Below are positions 17,191 to 24,853 of a DNA stretch of 64,000 nt, piece by piece. The position numbers were made by a program, and so were the translations under genes. This stretch comes from Psychromicrobium silvestre (GTDB lineage Bacteria > Actinomycetota > Actinomycetes > Actinomycetales > Micrococcaceae). The notes beneath the pieces are model-generated. The model searched no databases. It was given only the letters and a program-made list of their open reading frames with translations, and was not told where the DNA came from. Within the stretch, counting starts at the first letter, position 1. The number at the start of each line of letters is the position of its first letter. Location: contig NZ_JACBYQ010000002.1 of NCBI RefSeq assembly GCF_013408295.1, positions 1,116,001 to 1,180,000 of the forward strand, given 5' to 3'.

Positions 17191-18120
17191 TCAAGCCTGA
17201 TCGATGGCTTCCTGTAAGAAGCCATGCTGCTTTTCCAAGGCCTCCGAGGCTTCTGCCGGGCTCAAACCCGTCATCAGTACCAAGATTGCTGCTTTGACCG
17301 ATCCGCCGACCGAGGCCAAAGCCTCGGCCGCCGCGCTGGCTTCCACCCCGGTGGCCCGGATAACGGTGCGTTCGCTGCGGGCACGCAGTTTTTCGTTGCT
17401 GGCGCGCAGGTCCACCATGAGATTCCGGTAGGTCTTGCCTAGCCGCACCATGGTGATGGTACTGATCATATTGAGCACCAGCTTTTGCGTGGTGCCTGCC
17501 TTGAGCCGGGTGGAGCCGGTCAGGAACTCCGGGCCGAGTTCGATTTCGAGCGGCAACTCGGCCTGCTTACCCAGCGGTGATCCGCTGTTACAGGCGAAGC
17601 CGACGGTGAACGCCCCGACGGCCCGGGCCGCCTCAATGGCGCTGAGCACATAGGGAGTGCGGCCGGAGGCGGAGATGCCAATCACGGTATCCGCCTCGGT
17701 CAGGTTCAGGGCTCCCAGATCTGCGGCACCGGCTGCGGCGTCGTCCTCGACGTTTTCGGCGGCGCTGCGGATCGCACCCTCGCCACCGGCGATCACCCCG
17801 ATTACTTGTCCCGGATCGGTGCCGAAAGTTGGCGGGCATTCACTCGCGTCCAGCACCCCGATCCGGCCCGGGGTGCCCGCACCGATATAGATCAATCGGC
17901 CACCACGGCTCATTCGCGCGGCGATTTGGTCAATAATGGAGGCGATCATCGGTACCGCAGCCGCTATTGCTTGTGGCACCTTGCTATCTTCTCGGTTCAT
18001 AGCGGCGGCGAGTTCCAGGGTGCTCATGCTGCCCAGATCCTCGAGAGCAGGATTGGAGGATTCGGTCACCAGGGTCGCCAACTCGGCCCGTAGTGCAGTG
18101 TATTTATCGGTGCCTGCCAT
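17191..18120 (-). CDS. murQ: N-acetylmuramic acid 6-phosphate etherase
   Basis: Cleaves the D-lactyl ether of MurNAc-6P to give GlcNAc-6P and lactate, the defining step of MurNAc recycling. The 309-residue SIS-fold protein contains the family signature IYIGAGTPGRIGVLDASECPP. The two catalytic glutamates known from the Haemophilus enzyme (Glu83, Glu114) correspond to Glu94 and Glu125 here, with the same 31-residue spacing. It is divergent from rpiR copy 2 over a 64-base region with two palindromic sites, and convergent with the serine hydrolase. No MurNAc kinase or MurP-type PTS is seen in the window. Confidence 0.97.
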   Translation of the reverse strand: MAGTDKYTALRAELATLVTESSNPALEDLGSMSTLELAAAMNREDSKVPQAIAAAVPMIASIIDQIAARMSRGGRLIYIGAGTPGRIGVLDASECPPTFGTDPGQVIGVIAGGEGAIRSAAENVEDDAAAGAADLGALNLTEADTVIGISASGRTPYVLSAIEAARAVGAFTVGFACNSGSPLGKQAELPLEIELGPEFLTGSTRLKAGTTQKLVLNMISTITMVRLGKTYRNLMVDLRASNEKLRARSERTVIRATGVEASAAAEALASVGGSVKAAILVLMTGLSPAEASEALEKQHGFLQEAIDQA

Positions 18121-18139
18121 GTGTCCTGTCTCGACGATC

Positions 18140-18154
18140 TGTAAATTACCTACA
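18140..18154. promoter_or_regulatory. Putative RpiR operator 1 in murQ-rpiR region
   Basis: TGTAAATTACCTACA, an imperfect inverted repeat with TGTA..TACA arms, lies 20 bases before the murQ start. Thirteen of 15 positions match 14338-14352 in the importer promoter region, which is why it is proposed as a regulon operator. Confidence 0.55.
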
Positions 18155-18170
18155 TTGTCCTTTAATGGGC

Positions 18171-18182
18171 TGTAAATTTACA
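18171..18182. promoter_or_regulatory. Perfect palindrome abutting the rpiR copy 2 start
   Basis: TGTAAATTTACA is a perfect 12-bp palindrome ending two bases before the ATG at 18185. It shares the TGTAAAT half with the sites at 18140 and 14338. There is no room for a Shine-Dalgarno site, so the transcript is probably leaderless and the palindrome would cover its -10 region (TAAATT, 18173-18178), fitting autorepression. Confidence 0.6.
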
Positions 18183-18184
18183 AC

Positions 18185-19045
18185 ATGAGCATTCAATCCA
18201 CCATCCATTCGCTCCTGCCGACGCTACCACCCACCGCGCGTCGGATCGCCGAGCTCATTGTCGCTGATCCCAGCGTGGTGCTGCGGAATACCATCTCGGA
18301 ACTGGCGCAGAAATGTCAGACCTCCGAACCATCGGTGGTGAGGTTCTGCCGGACCGTCGGATTTAGCGGTTATGTCCAGTTGCGACTTGCACTAGCCACC
18401 GAGATCGGCAGGGAAACTGCCGTAGAACCAGAGCCAAGACGGTTCGGCGACGATATCAGCCCCACAGATTCACTCGCGGATGCCGTGGACAAGGTGAGAT
18501 TCACCGAGTTGATGGCCATTGAGGAAACCTTGGCGACCGTGGATTTGGACACCCTGGGGCGGGCAGCCGAGCAACTCGACCAGGCGGAGAGAATATTGCT
18601 CTACGGCATTGGAGCCGGAGCGGTGGTGGCTGAGGACTTCCGGTACAAGCTTTCCCGGATCGGTCGAACAGCCATCTCCTATCCCGATCTACACGGCGCA
18701 CTGATGGGGGTGGCTCTTTTGCGTCCCAACGATATGGTGGTGGCCTTTTCGCATTCGGGCGAAACTCCGGAAACGGTACAGTTTTTGCGCGCCGCTAAGG
18801 CAGCAGGAGGTGCCAGCTTAGCGATGACCAATGTTCGGAAGTCGCGGATCGTGACCGAAGCGGACCTCAGCCTCTTTACCGTGGTGCGGGAGACGGCCTT
18901 CCGCTCCGGTGCAATGGCCTCCCGCATCGCCCAATTGGCGCTTGTTGACTGCCTTTTTGTGGCCATCGCCCAGCGCAGTTACGAGTCCACCATCAACGCC
19001 CTGGAACGGACCCGCTCAGCAGTGCAGCAACGGCCCGGGCGGTGA
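18185..19045 (+). CDS. murR: RpiR/MurR-family regulator, copy 2
   Basis: A 286-residue paralogue of the protein at 3239, sharing MSIQSTI, ISELAQKCQTSEPSVVRFCR and the SIS-domain motif HSGETPETVQFL. The N-terminal helix-turn-helix (about residues 1-77) binds DNA; the SIS domain (about 120-255) binds a phosphosugar. Divergence from murQ makes MurNAc-6P the likely effector, as for MurR of E. coli and B. subtilis, though this is inferred. It starts at once after a perfect palindrome with no ribosome-binding site, suggesting a leaderless, self-regulated gene. Its last 53 bases overlap the convergent nagZ gene. The gene symbol is tentative. Confidence 0.9.
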   Translation: MSIQSTIHSLLPTLPPTARRIAELIVADPSVVLRNTISELAQKCQTSEPSVVRFCRTVGFSGYVQLRLALATEIGRETAVEPEPRRFGDDISPTDSLADAVDKVRFTELMAIEETLATVDLDTLGRAAEQLDQAERILLYGIGAGAVVAEDFRYKLSRIGRTAISYPDLHGALMGVALLRPNDMVVAFSHSGETPETVQFLRAAKAAGGASLAMTNVRKSRIVTEADLSLFTVVRETAFRSGAMASRIAQLALVDCLFVAIAQRSYESTINALERTRSAVQQRPGR

Positions 19046-20567
19046 TCCGCGAAGAGTCGAAACAATTCACGGTGCTCAGCGGCAACTGAACTCCCGGTGC
19101 CATTCCGGCATTGATGCAAATAGCCTTCGGTGCTTTTTTGGCGAGTTGCGTAAGCGCTTCTAGTTGTTCGCTTCCGGGTTGTAGTGCATCAGCGAGTACG
19201 ACGACGGCTCCCGGAGTTGAGCTCAGCTGGTCCAGGCTGCTTCGCCTCAACTGGTAGTGCTCGGAGAGGGCAGCCGCGAAGAAGTTACCGCTTGGTCCGG
19301 CAGCCATATTGTGGCCACGCCGAGCATCGAGGAAGTGCAGCTCCGTCCCGGTCGGCCAAGCCAGCTTTTTCGCCAATTCTTCGAGCTCATTTGTAGTCCT
19401 GCTGATTTCCCCGGGTTCGCTCGGCGGTTCGCTGAGGCTGAAGGCGTTGACGATTCTGGCCGCCCAGTCCTGCTCAACGGCTCCGCCGCGGGTGTCTGCC
19501 GCTGCCTCCATGGCTTGGGTGCTCCAGCGTGCGAAAGCCATTACTCGCCCGCTCGCCGTTTCCAGCACCTCTCGCGGCAGTTGGCCGTTCTGAGCCGCGG
19601 CCAGCACGGCGTCGAAAACTTCCAGGTACTCCGCTTCTTCGGATTTGCTGCCCGCGTTCGCCGGATTGCCCAAGCAGAGCAGATCGGCCCCGGCGAGTAA
19701 GGCCTGCACGGCCCCCAGCCCGGAACCTACGGTGGCTCTGATGGCACCCATGTCCAAGGCGTCGGTGATCTGCAGACCCCGGAAGCCCAAACTACGCAGC
19801 AGCTCACCGGCTGCGGGATTGAGAGTGGCCGGAGTCTCGGACTGGGCTGGATCCCCCAGGCCGGGTACCACAATATGGGCAGTCATCACGGCTTGCACAC
19901 CGGCTTCAATTGCCTGCTGGAAGGGCGGCAGATGTTGTGCCTTCAACACCTCGGGTTTCAGATCAAGCCGCGGCAGGCCTAAATGTGAATCCGTCACGGT
20001 GTCGCCGTGACCGGGGAAGTGCTTGACGCAGGCACCGACACCCAAAGCTTGGATTCCGCGCAGCACAGCCACTGTGTGTCGGCCGACCAATGCGGTGTCC
20101 GCGCCGAAGGAACGCACCCCGATCACCGGGTTGAGTGGGTTGGTGTTGACATCCGCGACCGGTGCAAGATTGAGGTTGATTCCGGCTTCCCGGCAGAGCC
20201 TGCCCAAGGTGCGGCCGGCCGCTTCGCTGAGTTCGACGTCGTCCAGCCTGCCCAGCAGTGCCGCTCCCGGCACCAGCGAGCCACGTTTGGCTTGTAACCT
20301 GCTCACCCCGCCGCCCTCTTCGTCCACGCCGATCACCGCAAGCGGATGAGCGGCGCGGACTTCGGCGGATAGTTTGGCAATCTGACCGGGGGAGTCCGGA
20401 TCGATATTCTGGCTGAAGTACACCACCCCGGCCAGCCCTTCGCCCAGCACCTTTCGCAGCCAGCTGGGCAGGGTTGTTCCGTGGAATCCTGGCCAGATGA
20501 CGCTGTTCACTAGCCGTCGTAGTTCTTCCTGCGTGGGTTCCGCCGAATCGGAGCCAGTATTAAGCAT
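18993..20567 (-). CDS. nagZ: Beta-N-acetylglucosaminidase, GH3
   Basis: Removes GlcNAc from GlcNAc-MurNAc(-peptide). The 524-residue protein has the NagZ signature KHFPGHGDTVTDSHLGLP (residues 182-199). It contains the Asp193-His195 dyad that serves as acid/base in this family, and the nucleophile Asp269 in QITDALDMGA. It is longer than the E. coli enzyme (about 340 residues): a second, C-terminal domain of about 150 residues is present, as in the Bacillus enzyme. No signal peptide is seen, so it should act on imported muropeptides. It is convergent with and overlaps rpiR copy 2, and divergent from purH with only 38 bases between. Confidence 0.93.
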   Translation of the reverse strand: MLNTGSDSAEPTQEELRRLVNSVIWPGFHGTTLPSWLRKVLGEGLAGVVYFSQNIDPDSPGQIAKLSAEVRAAHPLAVIGVDEEGGGVSRLQAKRGSLVPGAALLGRLDDVELSEAAGRTLGRLCREAGINLNLAPVADVNTNPLNPVIGVRSFGADTALVGRHTVAVLRGIQALGVGACVKHFPGHGDTVTDSHLGLPRLDLKPEVLKAQHLPPFQQAIEAGVQAVMTAHIVVPGLGDPAQSETPATLNPAAGELLRSLGFRGLQITDALDMGAIRATVGSGLGAVQALLAGADLLCLGNPANAGSKSEEAEYLEVFDAVLAAAQNGQLPREVLETASGRVMAFARWSTQAMEAAADTRGGAVEQDWAARIVNAFSLSEPPSEPGEISRTTNELEELAKKLAWPTGTELHFLDARRGHNMAAGPSGNFFAAALSEHYQLRRSSLDQLSSTPGAVVVLADALQPGSEQLEALTQLAKKAPKAICINAGMAPGVQLPLSTVNCFDSSRITARAVAALLSGSVPGR

Positions 20568-20605
20568 GCCCCAAGCTTAGGTGAAGGGATGTGGCATAAA
20601 CTTGG

Positions 20606-22234
20606 ATGGTGACTCCCACTGAATTCGACCGTGTCCCGATCCGCCGCGCGCTGATCTCCGTCTACGACAAAACCGGTGTGGAGGAATTGGCTGCCGGCTT
20701 ACACGCCGCGGGCGTGACCATCGTTTCAACCGGTTCAACCGCTGCCCGGATCAAGGCTTCCGGGGTGCCGGTAACCGGGGTCGAAGAGGTGACCGGATCA
20801 CCAGAAATGCTGGATGGCCGGGTAAAGACCCTGCATCCGCGCATTCACGCCGGAATCCTGGCTGATCGACGGTTGGAGGATCATCTGCAGCAACTCTCCG
20901 ATCATCAGATCGAAGCTTTTGACCTGGTGGTGGTCAACCTCTACCCCTTTGTTGAGACCGTGCGTTCCGGAGCCAATCAGGACGCGGTGGTTGAGCAGAT
21001 CGACATCGGCGGTCCCTCGATGGTGCGGGCGGCTGCTAAGAACCATGCTTCTGTAGCCGTGGTGGTCGATCCACGTCGATACTCGGAGGTGCTGCGAGCC
21101 ACTCAGGACGGCGGATTCTTGCTGACCGAAAGGCAGCAGCTTGCCGCGGCTGCCTTCGCGCATACCGCGAGCTACGATAATTCGGTGGCTTCCTGGACGG
21201 CTGCTCAGTTTGGCGATGGCACCGATCCGGAGAATAACTGGCCCCCCTATGCGGGTTTGTCCTTGGAACGCTCCGAGGTACTCCGTTATGGAGAGAATCC
21301 GCATCAGGCCGCCGCGCTCTATGTGGACAAAGCCGCGACGCCCGGCATCGCCCAAGCCGATCAGCTGCACGGCAAGGCCATGAGCTACAACAACTTTGTG
21401 GACGCCGATGCTGCGCTGCGCGCCGCCTTCGACTTCGACGAGCCGGCCGTGGCGATCATCAAGCACGCCAACCCCTGCGGTATCGCGGTGGCCTCGCCCG
21501 GAGCCGTTGATCCGGTAGCCGATGCCCATGCGCGGGCTCATGCCTGTGATCCGATGAGCGCCTATGGTGGCGTTATCGCGGTGAACCGTCCGGTGACCGC
21601 AGGGCTGGCGGCAAATCTCAAGGGCGTGCTGACCGAGGTCATCATTGCGCCCTCCTTTGAACCCGAAGCCCTAGAACGACTGAAGCTACGGCAGGACATT
21701 CGACTGCTCACCCTGCCCGAAGGCTACCGTCGCGACCCGGCCGAGTACCGGCAGGTTTCCGGTGGTGTGCTGGTTCAGATGAGCGACACCATTGCGGCCG
21801 ACGGCGACGATCCGAGCAACTGGGAACTTGCTGCCGGCGAGGCTTCCGATGAACAGACTCTGGCTGATCTGGTCTTCGCTTGGCGCGCCATCCGGGCGGT
21901 CAAATCCAACGCCATCTTGCTGGCGCACGAAGGAGCCGCGGTTGGCGTTGGGATGGGACAGGTCAATCGGGTCGATTCCTGCAAGCTTGCCGTGGAGCGG
22001 GCGAACAGCCTGTCGCTGGATGCGGACGGCAACCCGGTGCAGCGAGCTCGCGGTGCGGTTGCCGCCTCGGATGCCTTCTTCCCCTTTGCGGACGGTTTGC
22101 AGATCTTGCTCGACGCCGGGGTACGCGCCGTCGTGCAGCCTGGCGGTTCCAAGCGCGATGAAGAGGTTATCGCGGCGGCGCAGGCAGCGGGCGTCACATT
22201 GTATCTAACCGGGGCCCGGCACTTCTTCCACTAG
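20606..22234 (+). CDS. purH: Bifunctional AICAR formyltransferase / IMP cyclohydrolase
   Basis: Catalyses the last two steps of IMP synthesis. The 542-residue protein has the N-terminal MGS-like cyclohydrolase domain (residues about 10-150: [28 protein letters not shown]) and the C-terminal transformylase domain with the Lys-His of [10 protein letters not shown], the GKAMSYNN loop and QPGGSKRD. The ATG at 20606 has no clear ribosome-binding site and follows a TAAACT -10-like element by only a few bases, so the mRNA may be leaderless. In many actinobacteria purN precedes it directly; here the muropeptide block separates the two. Confidence 0.96.
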   Translation: MVTPTEFDRVPIRRALISVYDKTGVEELAAGLHAAGVTIVSTGSTAARIKASGVPVTGVEEVTGSPEMLDGRVKTLHPRIHAGILADRRLEDHLQQLSDHQIEAFDLVVVNLYPFVETVRSGANQDAVVEQIDIGGPSMVRAAAKNHASVAVVVDPRRYSEVLRATQDGGFLLTERQQLAAAAFAHTASYDNSVASWTAAQFGDGTDPENNWPPYAGLSLERSEVLRYGENPHQAAALYVDKAATPGIAQADQLHGKAMSYNNFVDADAALRAAFDFDEPAVAIIKHANPCGIAVASPGAVDPVADAHARAHACDPMSAYGGVIAVNRPVTAGLAANLKGVLTEVIIAPSFEPEALERLKLRQDIRLLTLPEGYRRDPAEYRQVSGGVLVQMSDTIAADGDDPSNWELAAGEASDEQTLADLVFAWRAIRAVKSNAILLAHEGAAVGVGMGQVNRVDSCKLAVERANSLSLDADGNPVQRARGAVAASDAFFPFADGLQILLDAGVRAVVQPGGSKRDEEVIAAAQAAGVTLYLTGARHFFH

Positions 22235-22237
22235 CTC

Positions 22238-22320
22238 TTCTAAAACGGTGGGCTCTTCCGGCAGGCGGGAGCTCAGTGTTTTAGAACCTTGGCCTGGCGC
22301 TGTTCACTAAAACGGTTTGG
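22238..22320. repeat. Intergenic inverted and direct repeats after purH
   Basis: TTCTAAAAC (22238-22246) and its complement GTTTTAGAA (22278-22286) form a 9-bp stem just after purH, usable as a terminator arm pair. CTAAAACGGT appears at 22240 and again at 22307. The stretch TGTTCACTAAAACGGTT (22301-22317) closely resembles the loop and right arm of the hairpin at 49397-49457. Confidence 0.5.
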
Positions 22321-22386
22321 TGAAGGATGAAATTGGGCCCGCGTCATAGAGGAACTCCCCATGGCGCCCCTGGAGTTTTATGACTA

Positions 22387-23034
22387 ATGTTTAGCCGTAT
22401 TGCTCATCTGAATCCACTGGGGGATCCTCTTATGCTCGCTGCTTTTGCCTCTTTACCCGCCAAGATAATGTTCAACGACGCGATGACCAACACCATGGTC
22501 TGGGGTCTCATCATCGCGGGTGCTCTCATGATTGGCTCTGCCTTTTTGCCGCGCCTGAAGACCGGACAGCGAGTAGCCGCTGTGATCTTCGGCGTACTTT
22601 TCCTTGGCTATGGCATTTACGTTTCGTTGCCTTCCACCACGGATATTTTCATCAGCGCGTACATGTTTATCGTGCCTTTCGCGGTGCTGGTGACTAACCT
22701 TTCGGCAGCTTTCAAGAAGACTCCTCCGGTGCAGGTGGAAAACCATGGACCGGCGGGTTACTACCCGCAAGGCCAGCCGGGGGCACAGCCGGATCCGAGC
22801 CAGGCATACCCCGCACAGGGCCAGGCTTACTCGGCACAGCAGTATCCCGCGCAGGCCTACCCTGCGCAGCCGAATGCAGGTCAGCAGTACCCGAGCCAGC
22901 CGTATCCCACGCAGAATGCGCAGGCTGCTCCGAATGTTCAGGACTACCAGCAGCCTTATCTGGGCCAGAACCAGAACCAGCCGTATCCCACGGAGCAGCA
23001 AACCGCTCAGCAACCCACAGATCCAACTGCCTAA
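22387..23034 (+). CDS. Small membrane protein with Tyr/Pro/Gln-rich tail
   Basis: A 215-residue protein of unknown function. Residues about 30-110 hold three hydrophobic helices. The C-terminal half is a low-complexity hydrophilic tail built from repeated YPAQ / YPSQ / YPTQ units and is probably disordered on one membrane face. The frame opens with ATG at 22387; ATG at 22432, seven bases after GGGGGA, is an equally good or better start and would remove 15 residues. It lies alone between purH and icd, followed by a strong terminator. No recognised family. Confidence 0.7.
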   Translation: MFSRIAHLNPLGDPLMLAAFASLPAKIMFNDAMTNTMVWGLIIAGALMIGSAFLPRLKTGQRVAAVIFGVLFLGYGIYVSLPSTTDIFISAYMFIVPFAVLVTNLSAAFKKTPPVQVENHGPAGYYPQGQPGAQPDPSQAYPAQGQAYSAQQYPAQAYPAQPNAGQQYPSQPYPTQNAQAAPNVQDYQQPYLGQNQNQPYPTEQQTAQQPTDPTA

Positions 23035-23067
23035 CCGGCCTAACCGGCTTACCGACATAACCGACCC

Positions 23068-23096
23068 GATCCCGAGCGATCCCGAGCGATCCCGAT
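23068..23096. repeat. Three tandem copies of GATCCCGAGC
   Basis: The 10-bp unit is repeated twice exactly (23068-23077, 23078-23087) and once incompletely (23088-23096), directly before the terminator hairpin. Confidence 0.7.
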
Positions 23097-23098
23097 TT

Positions 23099-23165
23099 CG
23101 GCGCCCGTTTCCCCTAAATGCATCCGTAATTACAGGCGCATTTGGGGGAAACGGGTGCCGTTTTT
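23099..23165. terminator. Strong intrinsic terminator before icd
   Basis: A long, nearly perfect stem pairs 23099-23121 (CGGCGCCCGTTTCCCC...) with 23136-23160 (...GGGGAAACGGGTGCCG), followed by TTTTT at 23161. It ends transcription of the upstream membrane-protein gene. Confidence 0.8.
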
Positions 23166-23301
23166 GGGGCGGCTGAAGCCAGAATCCGGGGGAGCTTCAT
23201 CGGTGCTAGTGCATCGACGCCTTGCCTCTCGGATTTAGCCCCGATAGGGCGCTCGTGGCATAGTTAGCAAGAGAATCCCGAAGAAAATTCAAGGAGAAGC
23301 A

Positions 23302-24522
23302 GTGTCCAAGATCAAAGTGGTAGGGCCGGTAGTCGAACTCGACGGCGACGAGATGACCCGCATTATTTGGCAGTTCATCAAGGATCGTCTGATCCACCCC
23401 TATTTGGACATTGATCTGCGCTATTACGACCTCTCCATTCAGAACCGCGACGCCACCGATGACCAGGTGACTATCGACGCGGCGAACGCCATCAAGGAGC
23501 ACCACGTTGGCGTTAAGTGCGCCACCATCACTCCCGATGAGGCCCGCGTCGAGGAATTCGGTCTGAAGAAGATGTGGGTTTCCCCTAACGGCACGATCCG
23601 TAACATCCTCGGTGGCGTGGTCTTCCGCGAGCCCATCATCATTTCCAATATCCCGCGCCTGGTACCCGGCTGGAACAAGCCGATCATCATCGGCCGTCAC
23701 GCCTTCGGCGATCAGTACCGCGCCACCAACTTCAAGGTCCCCGGCCCCGGCACGCTGACCCTGACCTTCACCCCGTCCGACGGCGGCGAGGAGATCAAGC
23801 AGGAAGTTGTCACCTACCCCGAAGAGGGCGGTGTCGCAATGGGCATGTATAACTTCAACGCCTCGATCAAGGACTTCGCTCGGGCCAGCTTTGCCTACGG
23901 CCTGCAGCGCAATTACCCGGTTTACCTTTCCACCAAAAACACCATCCTGAAGGCCTACGATGGCCAGTTCAAGGACCTCTTCCAGGAGGTCTTCGACAAC
24001 GAGTTCAAGGCTCAGTTCGATGCGGCGGGCCTGACCTACGAGCACCGGCTGATCGACGACATGGTGGCTTCCGCGATGAAGTGGGAAGGCGGCTACGTCT
24101 GGGCTTGTAAGAACTACGACGGCGATGTCCAGTCGGATACCGTGGCGCAGGGCTTTGGCTCGCTCGGCCTGATGACCTCCGTGCTGATGACCCCGGACGG
24201 CAAGACCGTCGAGGCCGAGGCTGCACACGGCACCGTGACTCGTCACTACCGTCAGCACCAGCAGGGCAAGCCCACCTCGACCAACCCGATCGCCTCGATC
24301 TTCGCCTGGACCCGTGGCTTGATGCACCGCGGCAAGATCGATAACACCCCCGAGGTCATCACCTTCGCGGAGACCCTGGAAGATGTGGTTATCAAGACTG
24401 TGGAATCCGGCAAGATGACCAAGGACCTCGCGCTGCTGGTCAGCCCCGATCAGGCCTTCCTGACCACCGAGGACTTCCTGGCTGCTCTGGACGAAAACCT
24501 CTCTGCGCGTTTGGCTGCATAG
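23302..24522 (+). CDS. icd: NADP-dependent isocitrate dehydrogenase, dimeric
   Basis: TCA-cycle enzyme converting isocitrate to 2-oxoglutarate and CO2 with NADPH formation. The 406-residue protein is of the eukaryote-like dimeric subfamily: [12 protein letters not shown], the substrate loop [29 protein letters not shown], the metal-binding DDMVASAMK, and [12 protein letters not shown]. It starts with GTG after the strong site AAGGAG. Codon choice is strongly biased to C-ending codons, as in highly expressed genes, and this creates long spurious frames on the other strand. An intrinsic terminator follows at 24585. Confidence 0.97.
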   Translation: MSKIKVVGPVVELDGDEMTRIIWQFIKDRLIHPYLDIDLRYYDLSIQNRDATDDQVTIDAANAIKEHHVGVKCATITPDEARVEEFGLKKMWVSPNGTIRNILGGVVFREPIIISNIPRLVPGWNKPIIIGRHAFGDQYRATNFKVPGPGTLTLTFTPSDGGEEIKQEVVTYPEEGGVAMGMYNFNASIKDFARASFAYGLQRNYPVYLSTKNTILKAYDGQFKDLFQEVFDNEFKAQFDAAGLTYEHRLIDDMVASAMKWEGGYVWACKNYDGDVQSDTVAQGFGSLGLMTSVLMTPDGKTVEAEAAHGTVTRHYRQHQQGKPTSTNPIASIFAWTRGLMHRGKIDNTPEVITFAETLEDVVIKTVESGKMTKDLALLVSPDQAFLTTEDFLAALDENLSARLAA

Positions 24523-24584
24523 ACTCATAAAAACAGTCCGGCGAGCATAGTCCAGCCGAGCCAAAGCAGCTAGAAACTTAAGGC

Positions 24585-24610
24585 GGCGCTCCCTCTTTGG
24601 AGGGGGCGCC
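24585..24610. terminator. Intrinsic terminator of icd
   Basis: GGCGCTCCCTC pairs with GAGGGGGCGCC across a 4-base loop (one G-T pair), followed by the T-rich GTCGTTCGTTT. Confidence 0.75.
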
Positions 24611-24654
24611 GTCGTTCGTTTAACGCCTTTCACCCCGGGGGAGGATCAACTCGC

Positions 24655-24685
24655 TTGCCCGGGGTGACTCACCCAGGTCTATAAT
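24655..24685 (+). promoter_or_regulatory. Promoter of the liv operon
   Basis: A perfect -10 TATAAT (24680-24685) follows a weak -35-like TTGCCC (24655-24660) at 19 bases. The transcript would start near 24692, giving a leader of about 160 bases before livJ. Confidence 0.6.
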
Positions 24686-24700
24686 GTGACCCGGATCACA
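24685..24700. promoter_or_regulatory. Crp/GlxR-type operator 1 of the liv operon
   Basis: TGTGACCCGGATCACA matches the TGTGA-N6-TCACA consensus of the actinobacterial Crp/GlxR family exactly in both arms. It overlaps the last base of the -10 and the expected start point, a position that usually means repression. Confidence 0.75.
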
Positions 24701-24749
24701 ATAAGTAACATGATCGACCCTCATTCGTTATCTGATCTTTGCCACAAAA

Positions 24750-24765
24750 TGTGTCCAAAAACACA
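24750..24765. promoter_or_regulatory. Weaker Crp/GlxR-like site 2 in the liv leader
   Basis: TGTGTCCAAAAACACA keeps the spacing and symmetry of site 1 with A-to-T changes at the inner arm bases. It lies 65 bases downstream of site 1 within the leader. Confidence 0.4.
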
Positions 24766-24853
24766 AAATTGGCTGTAGTGTCAGGAAACATATTCGGTCT
24801 GATGCTGGGCTTACTCGCACGCCTGGCACTGATCACAGTTGGAAGGGATATTT

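Larger units (their letters stand above)
24523..24853. other. icd-liv intergenic region
   Basis: This 331-base stretch holds the icd terminator, then the promoter and two Crp/GlxR-like palindromes of the liv operon. No convincing small gene is present; short frames inside it lack coding character. Confidence 0.7.

Noticed and set aside
23206-24633. Long open frame of 475 codons antisense to icd
   Set aside because: It mirrors icd with its strong codon bias, crosses the icd terminator and has no recognised motif; it is a shadow.
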